Shown here one piece after another: positions 7,496 to 15,039 of a stretch of 39,854 bases of DNA; positions within the stretch are counted from its first letter, which is position 1, and every line of letters begins with the position of its first letter. Source of the stretch: an uncultured Lachnospiraceae bacterium (GTDB lineage Bacteria > Bacillota > Clostridia > Lachnospirales > Lachnospiraceae); the NCBI GenBank assembly GCA_910579425.1, contig CAJTVL010000037.1, positions 1-39,854 on the forward strand, read 5' to 3'. The position numbers and the translations under genes were made by a program. The notes under the pieces were generated by a model. It saw only the letters and a program-made list of their open reading frames with translations, did no database searches and was not told where the DNA came from.

Positions 7496-8169
7496 TAATT
7501 TGCCATAGCTTTTACCTTAAGAAGCGCTTTGTTCACAGGCGGCATCAGTATGATTATCACTGTAATCACAGCCTCCGGCACTAAGTACGCCCCATTATAG
7601 GCCAGAGAATAAACGGGCGCCGACATGTGATAGGCTGCGCCATTGCTTCCGAAGAAAATCATCCCTGACAAAAAAGTAAAGAAATATCTGCCCAGCGCAC
7701 CTGCCAGATAGCCTATCAGCATTCCGTTCTTTTTGCCGGAAAAAATTCCGGAAAGTCCCAGGGCCCCAAAGCCAAAAATGTAATCGGTAAACATTTGGGG
7801 AATACTGATGATATAGGGATCCACCACCAACTGCAAAAAACCGTAGGCGATTGCCGCCATCAGTCCCGTGCGCAGGCCATATATGTAACCGATCAGGCAG
7901 ACAAAGAACATACTGCAAAGCGTCACCGAGCCTCCCATAGGCATATCTATCAGCTTGACCATGCTGGTCACCATGGCAAGCGCCATAGCCATAGCTGAAA
8001 ACACCAACGCCCTGGTACTGATTTTCCTTTTCCCGTCCCCTCCGCTGACCATACAGCCGACCAGCAAAACGGCAACCATAACCGCCACAAGTGCGCCATA
8101 TCCGGCCCCGGTCAGTTCAAAATAATTTCCCCATTCCTCATCAATAATTTTTCTTGCAAAAACAGACAT
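7495..8169 (-). CDS. thiT: ThiT, thiamine-binding S component of an ECF transporter
   Basis: The 224-residue membrane protein contains VKLIDMPMGGSVTLCSM and the following LIGYIYGLRTGL, the hallmark of the ThiT (YuaJ) family, and six or seven hydrophobic segments. ThiT binds thiamine and needs the shared EcfA/EcfA'/EcfT energy module, which is not in this window. The start at 8169 follows AGGAGG at normal spacing; the open frame extends upstream but only through leader RNA. An extra N-terminal segment (about residues 20-43) makes it longer than the usual 180-200 residues. A TPP riboswitch in the leader confirms the substrate class. It is apparently transcribed alone. Confidence 0.93.
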   Translation of the reverse strand: MSVFARKIIDEEWGNYFELTGAGYGALVAVMVAVLLVGCMVSGGDGKRKISTRALVFSAMAMALAMVTSMVKLIDMPMGGSVTLCSMFFVCLIGYIYGLRTGLMAAIAYGFLQLVVDPYIISIPQMFTDYIFGFGALGLSGIFSGKKNGMLIGYLAGALGRYFFTFLSGMIFFGSNGAAYHMSAPVYSLAYNGAYLVPEAVITVIIILMPPVNKALLKVKAMAN

Positions 8170-8175
8170 AAAAAA

Positions 8176-8199
8176 CCTCCTTGTTCTAATCACAGGAGG
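8176..8199 (-). promoter_or_regulatory. Shine-Dalgarno and anti-Shine-Dalgarno pair of thiT
   Basis: The ribosome binding site AGGAGG (complement of 8176-8181) is perfectly complementary to CCTCCT (complement of 8194-8199), 12 bases upstream. A hairpin would hide the site. This fits TPP control of translation initiation. Confidence 0.6.
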
Positions 8200-8293
8200 A
8201 AGGCATAACAAAGGACTGTACTCTTGTACAAACTGCCTTTGTAACAATTATTATAAATGCAGGCTGCTCTTATCCATCCTGCACTTATAAAAA

Positions 8294-8385
8294 TCAGCTT
8301 CCCTACGCCGGTATTATCCGGTTCAGGTAATGAGGGTCAGCCGGGCCCTTGGCCCCTTGGCACTCTCAGCTTATGCTCCCCTAGC
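8294..8385 (-). promoter_or_regulatory. TPP riboswitch (THI element)
   Basis: On the minus strand the conserved blocks appear in order: GGGGAGC, CTGAGAGT, GACCCT, ACCTGAACCGGATAATACC and GCGTAGGGAAGC. They make up the two helical arms that bind thiamine pyrophosphate. It lies about 125 nt upstream of thiT, on the same strand. Between it and the gene are a possible 7-bp hairpin (ACAAAGG/CCTTTGT) and the anti-Shine-Dalgarno pair; I see no classic terminator with a T-run, so translational control is likelier. Confidence 0.96.
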
Positions 8386-8419
8386 GATATTTATGTGTTT
8401 GTATTTTGTTGTAGTACCT

Positions 8420-8448
8420 AAAATATACCTTTTGGGGATATTTGTCAA
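8420..8448 (-). promoter_or_regulatory. Promoter of the thiT riboswitch transcript
   Basis: TTGACA (complement of 8443-8448), 17-bp spacer, TATTTT (complement of 8420-8425). It lies directly upstream of the riboswitch and just inside the tandem palindromes at 8455-8514. Confidence 0.7.
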
Positions 8449-8454
8449 GACTAG

Positions 8455-8514
8455 GACAAAATTTGTCCAGACAAAATTTGTCCAGACAAAATTTGTCCAG
8501 ACAAAATTTGCCCC
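8455..8514. repeat. Four tandem 15-bp palindromic units
   Basis: The unit GACAAAATTTGTCCA occurs three times exactly (8455-8469, 8470-8484, 8485-8499) and a fourth time with a changed end (8500-8514). Each unit contains GACAAAATTTGTC, an inverted repeat. The array fills the space between the thiT -35 and the tRNA promoter. Confidence 0.95.
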
Positions 8515-8528
8515 GGACAATTTTTTTC

Positions 8529-8556
8529 TTGCATTCCCGCGCCAACCTGCTATAAT
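8529..8556 (+). promoter_or_regulatory. Promoter of the tRNA-Val gene
   Basis: TTGCAT (8529-8534), 16-bp spacer, TATAAT (8551-8556); the mature tRNA begins 10 bases later. Confidence 0.75.
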
Positions 8557-8565
8557 AAAAGACAT

Positions 8566-8639
8566 GGAAGCATAGCTCAGCCGGGATGAGCGTTCGCCTC
8601 ACACGCGAGAGGTCATGGGTTCGAGCCCCATTGCTTCCA
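8566..8639 (+). tRNA. tRNA-Val (anticodon CAC)
   Basis: The 74-nt cloverleaf has acceptor arms GGAAGCA/TGCTTCC and discriminator A8639. The anticodon stem TTCGC/GCGAG holds the loop CTCACAC, giving anticodon CAC for GUG. The T loop is GGTTCGAGCCCC-like. The 3' CCA is not encoded. A terminator follows at 8660. Confidence 0.92.
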
Positions 8640-8659
8640 TTTTTTGTGGTAAGGAGGGG

Positions 8660-8681
8660 CCCGCGAAGCGGGTTTTCTTTT
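8660..8681 (+). terminator. Terminator after tRNA-Val
   Basis: CCCGC (8660-8664), loop GAA, GCGGG (8668-8672), then TTTTCTTTT. Confidence 0.75.
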
Positions 8682-8831
8682 GGGCCAGTTGTCATTATTA
8701 CCACTGTCTAACCACTTGATGATGTAATGCCAAGCTGCACCAGCACCCTGATCAGGGCAATCGCAAAGTCACTTTTTTCTCCATCTGAAAAATAAGAATA
8801 TTTTTCACCTACGGTGCAGAAAGGAGTCTCC

Positions 8832-9300
8832 ATGGCATTACACCAGGAAAAAACTTACACGATCGACGATATATACGCCCTTCCGGATGGTCAAAGGGCA
8901 GAGCTGATTGACGGCCGGTTTTATGACATGGCTCTGCCAAACCGAATCCATCAAAAGCTGATCAGCCGTCTTTCTGAATAAGGATGACCGGAATTATGTG
9001 GAACCGGACATTTCCGTAATCTGTGACAAGCATAAGCTGGATGACAGATGGTGCAACGGGGCCCCAGACTGGATCATCGAGATCGTTTCGCCCAGCACGG
9101 AACACATGGTCTACGGCATAAAGCTCTTCAAATACCGTTCGGCAGGCGTCCGGGAATACTGGATTATAAATCCACGAACCCGCATCGTAAACGTCTTTGA
9201 TTTTGAACACGATCAGGAATCGGCCCAATACAGTTTTGAGGATGAGATTCCCGTCTGCATCTATTCTGACCTGACTCTCAGGATTTCTGATCTGCTGTAA
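8832..9300 (+). pseudogene. Decayed Uma2-type (DUF820) endonuclease gene
   Basis: The start (ATG at 8832 after AAAGGAG) gives the usual Uma2 N-terminus: YTIDDIYALPDGQRAELIDG. It reaches a stop at 8979-8981 just after HQKLISRLSE. A different frame then carries the C-terminal half: VEPDISVICDKHKLDD, GAPDWIIEIVSPST, KLFKYRSAGVREYWIINP. In intact relatives about 35-40 residues separate HQ.L...L from PD.S..CD; here they are nearly adjacent. So the gene has an internal deletion plus a frame change. Uma2 proteins are PD-(D/E)XK-fold putative nucleases that often occur as many scattered copies. The C-terminal half could still be made from a GTG at 8998, but it would lack half the domain. Confidence 0.8.
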
Positions 9301-9336
9301 AATCATTAAAGATAAATTATTCGAAAGGAGAAAGAA

Positions 9337-9469
9337 ATGCGCTTAATGACTGCAACAGCTCCATGCAGAGTTTGAGGACACATGCATGGAGGAACCGCCT
9401 TCAATGACAGGCTTATCGTCCTCAGGCTTTGCACTTATCAATGCCAAATTTAAAACGGTTAAATATTGA
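9337..9469 (+). pseudogene. Possible frameshifted remnant of a small gene
   Basis: AAAGGAG precedes an ATG at 9337 that runs into a stop after 12 codons. In the next frame, from 9350 to the stop at 9467-9469, 39 codons read with a protein-like composition (LQQLHAEFEDTCMEEPPSM, then SSSGFALINAKFKTVKY). A single-base change would join the two. I do not recognise the family, and it may be chance. Confidence 0.25.
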
Positions 9470-9487
9470 TACCAAAGGAGCAAAGCC

Positions 9488-10783
9488 ATGAAAAATACAA
9501 TATATGAATTAAAAACCTTTCTGATTCTCTGGAGTACCCAGTCCCTGTCACAGCTTGGAAGCGCCATGACAAATTTCGCCTTAACGCTCTGGCTCTACCA
9601 GAAAACCGGTTCCGCATTGCAGACGGCGCTCTTATCCATCTGTTCCTACGCGCCCTATGTGATCATGAGCATCTTTGCCGGAACTTTGAGTGACCGTTGG
9701 GATAAAAAGAAGGTGATGCTGATCTGCGACACCTTCGCCGCCTGCTGCAGCCTCTTTGTGTTGGTTTTACTGAAAACAGACCGCCTTATGCCGATGCATA
9801 TGTATGTACTGAATGCGGTGAATGGCCTGATGAATACCCTGCAGCAGCCTGCAAGCGACGTGTCCATGACTCTGATCACGCCCAAAAAGCATTATCAGAA
9901 GACAAGCGGCCTACGGTCGCTTTCCAATTCCCTGGTGACGATTTTGAATCCTGTGCTGGCAACGGCGCTATTTGCCTTTGCCGGAATGGAGGCTGTGATC
10001 TATACAGATCTGGCGACATTCGGGGCCGCCTTTCTGGCCCTGCTTTTGTTCGTCAGGATTCCCGGAATAAAAAGAGAAGCCAAAACAAAGAGAACTCACT
10101 TTTTCACGGAGGCAAAGGCAGGCCTGTCCTATCTTCGCTCCCACAGCCTGATTCTGGTACTGATCCTGTTTCTGGCCAGCGTAAATCTGGTAGCCTCCGC
10201 ATTTGACGCGGTGCTCCCGGCTTTTGTACTCCCCCGGAAAAACGGGGGCGAGGGCGTCCTTGGGATCGTTACCTCCTGCGCGGGGATTGCAATGCTCTCA
10301 GGCAGCCTTATTACAATCCTGCTGCCGCCTCCCAAAGACCGTATCAGGGTGATTTATCTCACAATGCTGTTTTCCCTGAGTACGGAAAATTTTCTGCTGG
10401 CTTTCACAGGTTCGCCCATTTGGTGGTGTCTGGGACAGATCATAGGCTGGATGCCGGTGCCTATTATGAACGCCAATCTGGATGTAATCCTGCGCTCAAC
10501 CATCCCTGCGGATATGCAGGGGCGTGTGTATTCCTGCCGGAACACTCTGCAGTTTTTTACCATCCCCATTGGGTTCTTTTTGGGCGGGCTGTTGGTTGAC
10601 AAATTCTGTGAACCCCTTATGGCAGCCTCCGCCTCCGGCGGACTTTTGACCACCCTTTTCGGCAGCGGCAAAGGTTCGGGAGCCGCAATGATGATGTTCT
10701 TTCTGGGAATTGCGGGAACTCTCATCTGCCTGGGGTTTGGGAAGATTTTGAAGGGATATATCTATAAAGATAAGACTGATTAG
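9488..10783 (+). CDS. MFS transporter, macrolide-efflux (MefA)-like group
   Basis: The 431-residue protein has about 12 hydrophobic segments. Between helices 2 and 3 it has the MFS motif A variant AGTLSDRWDKKKVML (about residues 60-74), and SICSYAPYVIMS before it is typical of the MefA/MFS_3 exporters. Such proteins export drugs or other small amphiphiles using the proton gradient; the substrate here is unknown. The ATG at 9488 follows AAAGGAG. It stands alone: the Uma2 remnant is upstream and a bidirectional terminator separates it from fkp. Resistance should not be inferred from family membership alone. Confidence 0.88.
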   Translation: MKNTIYELKTFLILWSTQSLSQLGSAMTNFALTLWLYQKTGSALQTALLSICSYAPYVIMSIFAGTLSDRWDKKKVMLICDTFAACCSLFVLVLLKTDRLMPMHMYVLNAVNGLMNTLQQPASDVSMTLITPKKHYQKTSGLRSLSNSLVTILNPVLATALFAFAGMEAVIYTDLATFGAAFLALLLFVRIPGIKREAKTKRTHFFTEAKAGLSYLRSHSLILVLILFLASVNLVASAFDAVLPAFVLPRKNGGEGVLGIVTSCAGIAMLSGSLITILLPPPKDRIRVIYLTMLFSLSTENFLLAFTGSPIWWCLGQIIGWMPVPIMNANLDVILRSTIPADMQGRVYSCRNTLQFFTIPIGFFLGGLLVDKFCEPLMAASASGGLLTTLFGSGKGSGAAMMMFFLGIAGTLICLGFGKILKGYIYKDKTD

Positions 10784-10807
10784 ACGTAGAATGTAAAAAT
10801 TTTAACC

Positions 10808-10845
10808 AAAGGCAGGCACGGAATATGATCCATGCCTGCCTTTTT
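10808..10845 (+). terminator. Bidirectional terminator between the MFS gene and fkp
   Basis: AAAGGCAGGCA (10808-10818) pairs with TGCCTGCCTTT (10833-10843), with T and A tails on the two sides. It serves the convergent MFS and fkp genes. Confidence 0.88.
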
Positions 10846-10877
10846 GATGCGCCCCAGGCCCCCTGCCTCAGCTTCTC

Positions 10878-13800
10878 TCACACCAGTTCGCTGTCCCACA
10901 CGTCAATATCGCTGTCCTGGAACACTTCCTTAAGTCTCTCATGAAGCCTTGCTTTCTCCACTCCCTTTTTCAGCACTACCTGCAAAAACCCGCCGCCCCC
11001 GGCGCCGCAGATCATACGGCCGTCGATCAAGTCCGAAATACTTTCAAAAATCTGGTCGATGAGAATGTTGGTGCTTCCCTTGTCAATCTTTTTCGACAGC
11101 TCCCAGTGCTGACTAAGGAGCTTTGCAAAATCGTCCACATGGCCCCGACGGAGCTCAAAGGCCATCAGGGTCGCCACCTTCTGTATCTCGTTTAAGGCAA
11201 ACACCGTATCGGGCTCGTTGCCAATATAATTTCCCACCACATCCCGGAGCAGATTTCTTGCAAGCCTGCGCTGTCCGGTGTAGATCAGGGCAAACCGCTC
11301 CCTCAGCTCCTCCCAGGTCTTTTGGGGAAGCCGGACAGGATGTACCTTGATCTCCTGCCTGATTCCGGGCGCGGTGGTGGTATACTTGATTCCCTCCGTA
11401 ATGCCTCCCACCTGATCCTGCCAGCCGCCCCCTGTGGACATGATCTGCTCCATACAAAGTACCGTACTGTAAAGCTGCTCTTCACTGTGAGAAATGCCGG
11501 TAAACTCAAGCAGAGCCTTCACACAGGCTGCCGCCAGAATACTGCTGGTGCCCAGGCCGCTTCCCTTAGGGACACCGGTGACCTCGGAGCGCATCACAAA
11601 GCCGCCCCCCATGCGGGAGAGAATTTCCCTGAGGCTTCCCCCTTTCATGGGAAGGATCCCGCAGGCAAGAAGAGCCGCTTTTTGCAGGGCAAAAGGATCG
11701 TAGGGATCCCCTGTCTGCTGCAAAGGTTCGATCTGATCAAACTCACCGTGAACGTCCATATCCCGGCTGTCAAAAATGATCTTAAGCTCCCGGATCTTTT
11801 CCAGCGTCACCTCCACCGGGCGTTTTCCGTCAAGGAGTATGGCCGCATTCAAAACGGTGCCCCCTTTTTCATTGCAGTAGGGCGGCGTATCGCTCCAGCC
11901 GCCTCCCCAATTTACCCGCAAAGGAAGCGCAACCCTGTGCCGGTCCATTACAATACGGCAGGTCTCGTTTACCTGCAAATCCTTCAAAGTAGCGCCCAAC
12001 ACCGCCTCCCCGATACACTGAAAGCAGGCCCCAATCTGCTTGTCACCGGCATAGCTTCCAAGGGCTGTCCCGATATAATAATGCAGCCGGATTTTCTCGC
12101 TGAAATCCGCCCTGCTTAAATGCTTTTCAAACCACTCTTCCTGAATGGGAGAAAGGGCTTTGGCTTTCAGAACCTTCTCCCCTTCCGCCGCCTGTTTTCC
12201 GGACTGAATCAGCTTGGAGAGCCTGTCCATCTCCACCAGCTCTCCCATACGCTTCTCCCATGCAATCAGGGCCTGGGAATCCGCCTCGTTAAAGCCGGAG
12301 CAAAGACTCTTCCTCCTGTGGCCGCGCCACAGAGAAACTTCCCCCTCTCCCCGGCTCATAGCATACAAATTTAAGGAGGCGCGAAGAGCTTCCTTTATGG
12401 TGGAACAGGCAGGATAAAGCCTTGCGTTCCAAAGAGTTTTCTCCTCCCCTTCCTCCCACAGCTCCTCCTGCGAGATCCCGTTTTTATCCAAAAGCCATCT
12501 CAGGGGACGGCCTAAAAAGATACACTGATCCGCCTGTTCCCCCTCTCCCCTGTCCGCTTTCAAAACCGCCTTGGGATTGTCCTGTGTCCCGTAAATCCGG
12601 GCTACAAAATTTCCGTCTTTTTGTTTTAAGCCATGCACCACCACGTCTGAGGGGATTTTTTCATCATACACATCAATATAGGAGAGCAGCACATTATCCC
12701 CCAACTCCGCCCCGTGGTGGACATAGCTGACCTCCAGATAACAGTTCTGCCCGCACACGGCGTGACTGGAAAGAACGCTGTTATAGCCCGCCACCTGGTT
12801 ACTATAGCTGCTTCCCACATGTCTGCTCCAGCCCAGATCCTCGTAATCCTTCACCCCGCTGCTCATGAGCTTTAGGATTTCAGCCGTGGTTCCGAAATGG
12901 ATAAACTTGGCGGGCACCAGCCGCAGAAGCTTCATGTCAAAGGGCCGCAGGGCTTCCCATACTTTTTCACGGGCCGCCAAAAGCTCCGGACAAAAATCCC
13001 CCTCCGGTTTTTCCTTATAAAAATCCTCCAGAGTAGAATCCGAAGCCAACGGGTACAGGAAATCTCCGTAAAGGGACAGCCGCACCTTTTCATTGACCAG
13101 ACTGCGAAAAAGTTCCTCCTGCGCCTTTCCTTCCCGGGAAATCAGACCGTAAAGAGCCGAGAGCATTTCTTTGGAAAAAATCACCGCCCCTGTATCAATA
13201 TCCACACAATCCTGCTCATTCACCGCTCCGCAAAGCCGCAATGCTTCCACCGTCTGCTTGTGCATGAATCTCTTTACATTGCCGTCCTCTCCCCGCAGAA
13301 ACACACCGTGTTCCCTTCCAGTTTCCACATGCTCTTTAAAGGAAATCGCCGCCCCATTCCTGCCCGAATAGTCGATCAAAAGCGGATTAAAAAGAAGAAG
13401 CACATCCCCGGACAGAAGCAGCATCCCCTCCCGCACCCGGGATGGCACCGTGGCCATTGCGATCATAAACTCATCAAAAAGCGTAGACGCCCGGCCGTTT
13501 GGCAGTTCATGAGGCACCGGGGAAAAAAGCTTTCCCAGGGCGGAATACTGAGGCACCCGTTTGCTGTCCCCACCGGAGTGGATCACCAAAATACGCAGCC
13601 CCGCAAAATCCGCCCTGCCCGTCTGCTCCGCCACGTACTTCAAAACGCCCAGGGTAGCGCCGCCGCTCCCCACCCGCTTTCCCTCCGGATCCGGAATCAC
13701 GGCAAACTGGGTCTGCAGCGGCAGAAGCCCGGCCTGCCTGCGCTCCTTGAGCTGAGCCTGGAACCCCTCTGCCTGCCGCTCATTTGACGCGGTTAAGATA

Positions 13801-13904
13801 ATATAATCCCAATGTACGAACTGAGGGCTCACCAGAGAACGGCTGTAGTCCGCCCAGGCGTCCTGGTAGGATTGGGATAAAAATAAGGATGATATTGGAT
13901 GCAT
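10878..13904 (-). CDS. fkp: Bifunctional L-fucokinase / GDP-L-fucose pyrophosphorylase
   Basis: A 1008-residue two-domain enzyme. The N-terminal part carries the nucleotidyltransferase motif GKRVGSGGATLGVL (about residues 75-88) and HSGGDSKRVPQYSALGKLF. The C-terminal part is a GHMP kinase: LPLRVNWGGGWSDTPP (about 660-675), PKGSGLGTSS (about 778-788) and MICGAGGGGFL near residue 965. It would phosphorylate free L-fucose and then make GDP-fucose from GTP, the salvage route known from Bacteroides Fkp (949 residues) and plant FKGP. The product donates fucose to surface glycans. No fucosyltransferase or fucose transporter is nearby. The gene is single, convergent with the MFS gene. AAGGGA lies ten bases before the ATG. 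Related heptose or arabinose kinases cannot be fully excluded. Confidence 0.88.
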   Translation of the reverse strand: MHPISSLFLSQSYQDAWADYSRSLVSPQFVHWDYIILTASNERQAEGFQAQLKERRQAGLLPLQTQFAVIPDPEGKRVGSGGATLGVLKYVAEQTGRADFAGLRILVIHSGGDSKRVPQYSALGKLFSPVPHELPNGRASTLFDEFMIAMATVPSRVREGMLLLSGDVLLLFNPLLIDYSGRNGAAISFKEHVETGREHGVFLRGEDGNVKRFMHKQTVEALRLCGAVNEQDCVDIDTGAVIFSKEMLSALYGLISREGKAQEELFRSLVNEKVRLSLYGDFLYPLASDSTLEDFYKEKPEGDFCPELLAAREKVWEALRPFDMKLLRLVPAKFIHFGTTAEILKLMSSGVKDYEDLGWSRHVGSSYSNQVAGYNSVLSSHAVCGQNCYLEVSYVHHGAELGDNVLLSYIDVYDEKIPSDVVVHGLKQKDGNFVARIYGTQDNPKAVLKADRGEGEQADQCIFLGRPLRWLLDKNGISQEELWEEGEEKTLWNARLYPACSTIKEALRASLNLYAMSRGEGEVSLWRGHRRKSLCSGFNEADSQALIAWEKRMGELVEMDRLSKLIQSGKQAAEGEKVLKAKALSPIQEEWFEKHLSRADFSEKIRLHYYIGTALGSYAGDKQIGACFQCIGEAVLGATLKDLQVNETCRIVMDRHRVALPLRVNWGGGWSDTPPYCNEKGGTVLNAAILLDGKRPVEVTLEKIRELKIIFDSRDMDVHGEFDQIEPLQQTGDPYDPFALQKAALLACGILPMKGGSLREILSRMGGGFVMRSEVTGVPKGSGLGTSSILAAACVKALLEFTGISHSEEQLYSTVLCMEQIMSTGGGWQDQVGGITEGIKYTTTAPGIRQEIKVHPVRLPQKTWEELRERFALIYTGQRRLARNLLRDVVGNYIGNEPDTVFALNEIQKVATLMAFELRRGHVDDFAKLLSQHWELSKKIDKGSTNILIDQIFESISDLIDGRMICGAGGGGFLQVVLKKGVEKARLHERLKEVFQDSDIDVWDSELV

Positions 13905-14080
13905 TGTGAAATTTCCCTTCTTTTCGGAACCGTAAATAACCTGTATTTTTGCTTCAGGACTGTTTTACATGAGTTTACCATATTTTTGGCTGTTTTTCCA
14001 TATGCTTGTGGGCTTCCTTTTCACAGGCCCATGAAAGGCAACGTATAATTACGAGCGCATTCTTAATTTCTAAATTTTTA

Positions 14081-14109
14081 TTGTAAATGTGTCAAAAGAA
14101 AAATATAAT
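14081..14109 (+). promoter_or_regulatory. Promoter of the nitrilase-family gene
   Basis: TTGTAA (14081-14086), 17-bp spacer, TATAAT (14104-14109). It lies in the 250-bp divergent gap between fkp and the hydrolase gene. I found no equally good promoter for fkp there. Confidence 0.7.
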
Positions 14110-14155
14110 CATATAGAGAGCCCATTTTGCAGGCCATGGAAAGGAAATGGTTTTT

Positions 14156-15007
14156 ATGAAAAAATTGAAAATAGCACTGATCCAGCATGATGCAAAGACG
14201 CCGGATATTGAACAGAATACCATAACAGCCAAAAAGCTGATCCGTGAAGCATCCACAAACGGTGCAGATCTGGTATTGTTTCCGGAGTGCTTTCTCACCG
14301 CGTATACTGCACCGGATATTTGCGGAAAATTGCTGCCGGTTCAAGAAATTAGAAATTCTCCCGAATTCATTAAATGGTGCGAAAATGCCCTGACCGAGGA
14401 GGAAGGACATTTTGTTCAGATAAAAAATCTCGCTGCCGAACTGAATACAGGCGTTGTCATAACCGGTTTTTCCAAAGGAAAGAAATATCCGCAAAATACG
14501 GCATGGCTCATCGACAGGGACGGAAAGGTGATTTTAAAGTATTCCAAAGTACATACCTGTGATTTTGATTGGGAAAGGTATCTCGAATCCGGAAATTCTT
14601 TTCCTGTATGCAGGTTTGACGGGATAACGATAGGGTGTATGATTTGTTATGACAGAGAATACCCTGAGAGCGCCAGGGAACTGATGCTGGGCGGCGCGGA
14701 GCTTATTATGCATCCCAATTGCTGCGGCGGAATGCCGCCCAGATTAAAGGAACTGTCTGTGCGGGCTATGGAAAATATGGTTGGCATAGCGATGGCGAAT
14801 CCGCCGGCACAAAGGATGGGTAATTCCTGTGCATTCAGTCCTGTGGTATGGACAAAAGAAGGGATGGATAATACCATTTTTGTAGGAAATGAACTTGAAG
14901 AAACGATCTACTATGTTACTTTCGATATGGATGAAATCAGAGCCTACAGAGAAAAAGAAGATTTGGGAAAGTACAGAAAAACAAAGGCATACAAAAGGAT
15001 GGTGTGA
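14156..15007 (+). CDS. Carbon-nitrogen hydrolase (nitrilase superfamily)
   Basis: The 283-residue product carries the Glu-Lys-Cys triad: Glu44 in VLFPECFLTAY, Lys131 in KYSKVHTCDF and Cys164 in GCMICYDREYPE. The CYDREYPE form occurs in amidases and carbamoylases such as N-carbamoyl amino acid or beta-ureidopropionate hydrolases, but the substrate cannot be assigned. There is no signal peptide. Two in-frame ATGs are possible: 14156 (AAAGG 11 bases upstream) and 14147 (the same purine run directly before it); I prefer the former. The gene is convergent with ptsI with a 32-bp gap and no clear terminator, so read-through could make antisense RNA to ptsI. Confidence 0.88.
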   Translation: MKKLKIALIQHDAKTPDIEQNTITAKKLIREASTNGADLVLFPECFLTAYTAPDICGKLLPVQEIRNSPEFIKWCENALTEEEGHFVQIKNLAAELNTGVVITGFSKGKKYPQNTAWLIDRDGKVILKYSKVHTCDFDWERYLESGNSFPVCRFDGITIGCMICYDREYPESARELMLGGAELIMHPNCCGGMPPRLKELSVRAMENMVGIAMANPPAQRMGNSCAFSPVVWTKEGMDNTIFVGNELEETIYYVTFDMDEIRAYREKEDLGKYRKTKAYKRMV

Positions 15008-15039
15008 GGAACGATGCTGTATGCCTGCAACCCCATCTT

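Noticed and set aside
8455..8514. Short tandem repeats as a CRISPR array
   Set aside because: The units adjoin with no spacers and are only 15 bp long; no cas gene is present.
8682..8831. Gene between tRNA-Val and the Uma2 remnant
   Set aside because: No frame with a start, ribosome binding site and protein-like reading was found in these 150 bp.
12897..13787. 296-codon rightward ORF
   Set aside because: It is antisense to the pyrophosphorylase half of fkp and has no ribosome binding site or family signature.
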